From contig JAHNZQ020000181.1 of NCBI GenBank assembly GCA_019155205.2, positions 2,062,953 through 2,116,685 on the forward strand: a stretch of DNA of 53,733 bases, written 5' to 3'. The stretch's first letter is position 1. Every line of letters begins with the position of its first letter. Position numbers and translations under genes: made by a program. The notes beneath the pieces were generated by a model. The model was not told the origin of the DNA. It worked only from the letters and a program-made list of their open reading frames with translations, and did no database searches. The DNA comes from Gracilaria vermiculophylla (Eukaryota; Rhodophyta; Florideophyceae; Gracilariales; Gracilariaceae). Shown here in pieces: positions 53,641 to 53,733 of the stretch.

Positions 53641-53733
53641 GGTTGGCCCCCATCATATAGGGATCTGATTTCCCACTCTCGCGAGTCTGCGCTCTGCAAG
53701 TGCGGCTTGTTTGTTGATCATTTGTCCCACAAC

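Noticed and set aside
1..53733. CRISPR arrays, rRNA or tRNA genes
   Set aside because: No regularly spaced short repeats, rRNA blocks or cloverleaf-like sequences were noticed.

Overview
The window is a retrotransposon graveyard from a eukaryotic genome, with two 100-N scaffold gaps (21180-21279 and 42679-42778). No complete host gene is visible. Nearly everything recognisable belongs to LTR retrotransposons or Tc1/mariner transposons, and almost all copies are broken. The gag-protease relic at 50285-51702, the wording of the family 1 Gag and reverse transcriptase, and the chromodomain-bearing Ty3 type recall oomycete elements. That source is my best guess from family recollection. It is not proven.

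The main component is one Ty3/Gypsy family with a chromodomain, called family 1 here. Its LTR is about 553 bp and ends TGTRGTAC...GTACCACA. The primer-binding site starts TGGTCYCCC two bases after the LTR, the polypurine tract reads AGGAAAGGGGG, and the target duplication is 5 bp. Four internal copies are present: A (minus, 4685-10795), B (plus, 10795-18637), C (plus, 26875-36403) and D (minus, 37884-48536). Copy A is fused head to head with copy B. Copy D sits inside the leader of a fifth copy, E, whose pieces lie at 37056-37883 and 48537-49250. The sense order is LTR, Gag, protease, RT, RNase H, integrase, chromodomain. Every copy has a different lethal defect: protease lost in B, integrase core lost in C, and four different changes in the RT catalytic motif.

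The unusual part is a second large gene between the chromodomain and the 3' LTR, on the OPPOSITE strand, so it converges on pol. In copy B it is open for 711 codons although the pol next to it carries many stops. Related but damaged versions lie at the same place in A, C and D. The protein has a globular N-terminal part, a proline-rich middle and a helical C-terminal tail, and I do not recognise it.

Other layers are as follows. A second LTR family (LTR2, about 564 bp) inserted independently into the integrase genes of copies A and D within about 45 bp of the same position, and a third LTR2 lies at 49722-50284. Tc1/mariner elements lie at 23664-24939, 26947-28232 (inside the 5' LTR of C), 49268-49681 and 52322-53085, with two direct repeats per end where both can be seen. 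Gag and protease relics of other families occupy 1-3219 and 50285-51702. A third LTR type (53317-53640) marks an element running off the right edge. The centre (18638-26268) and 36404-37055 hold mostly unassigned sequence.
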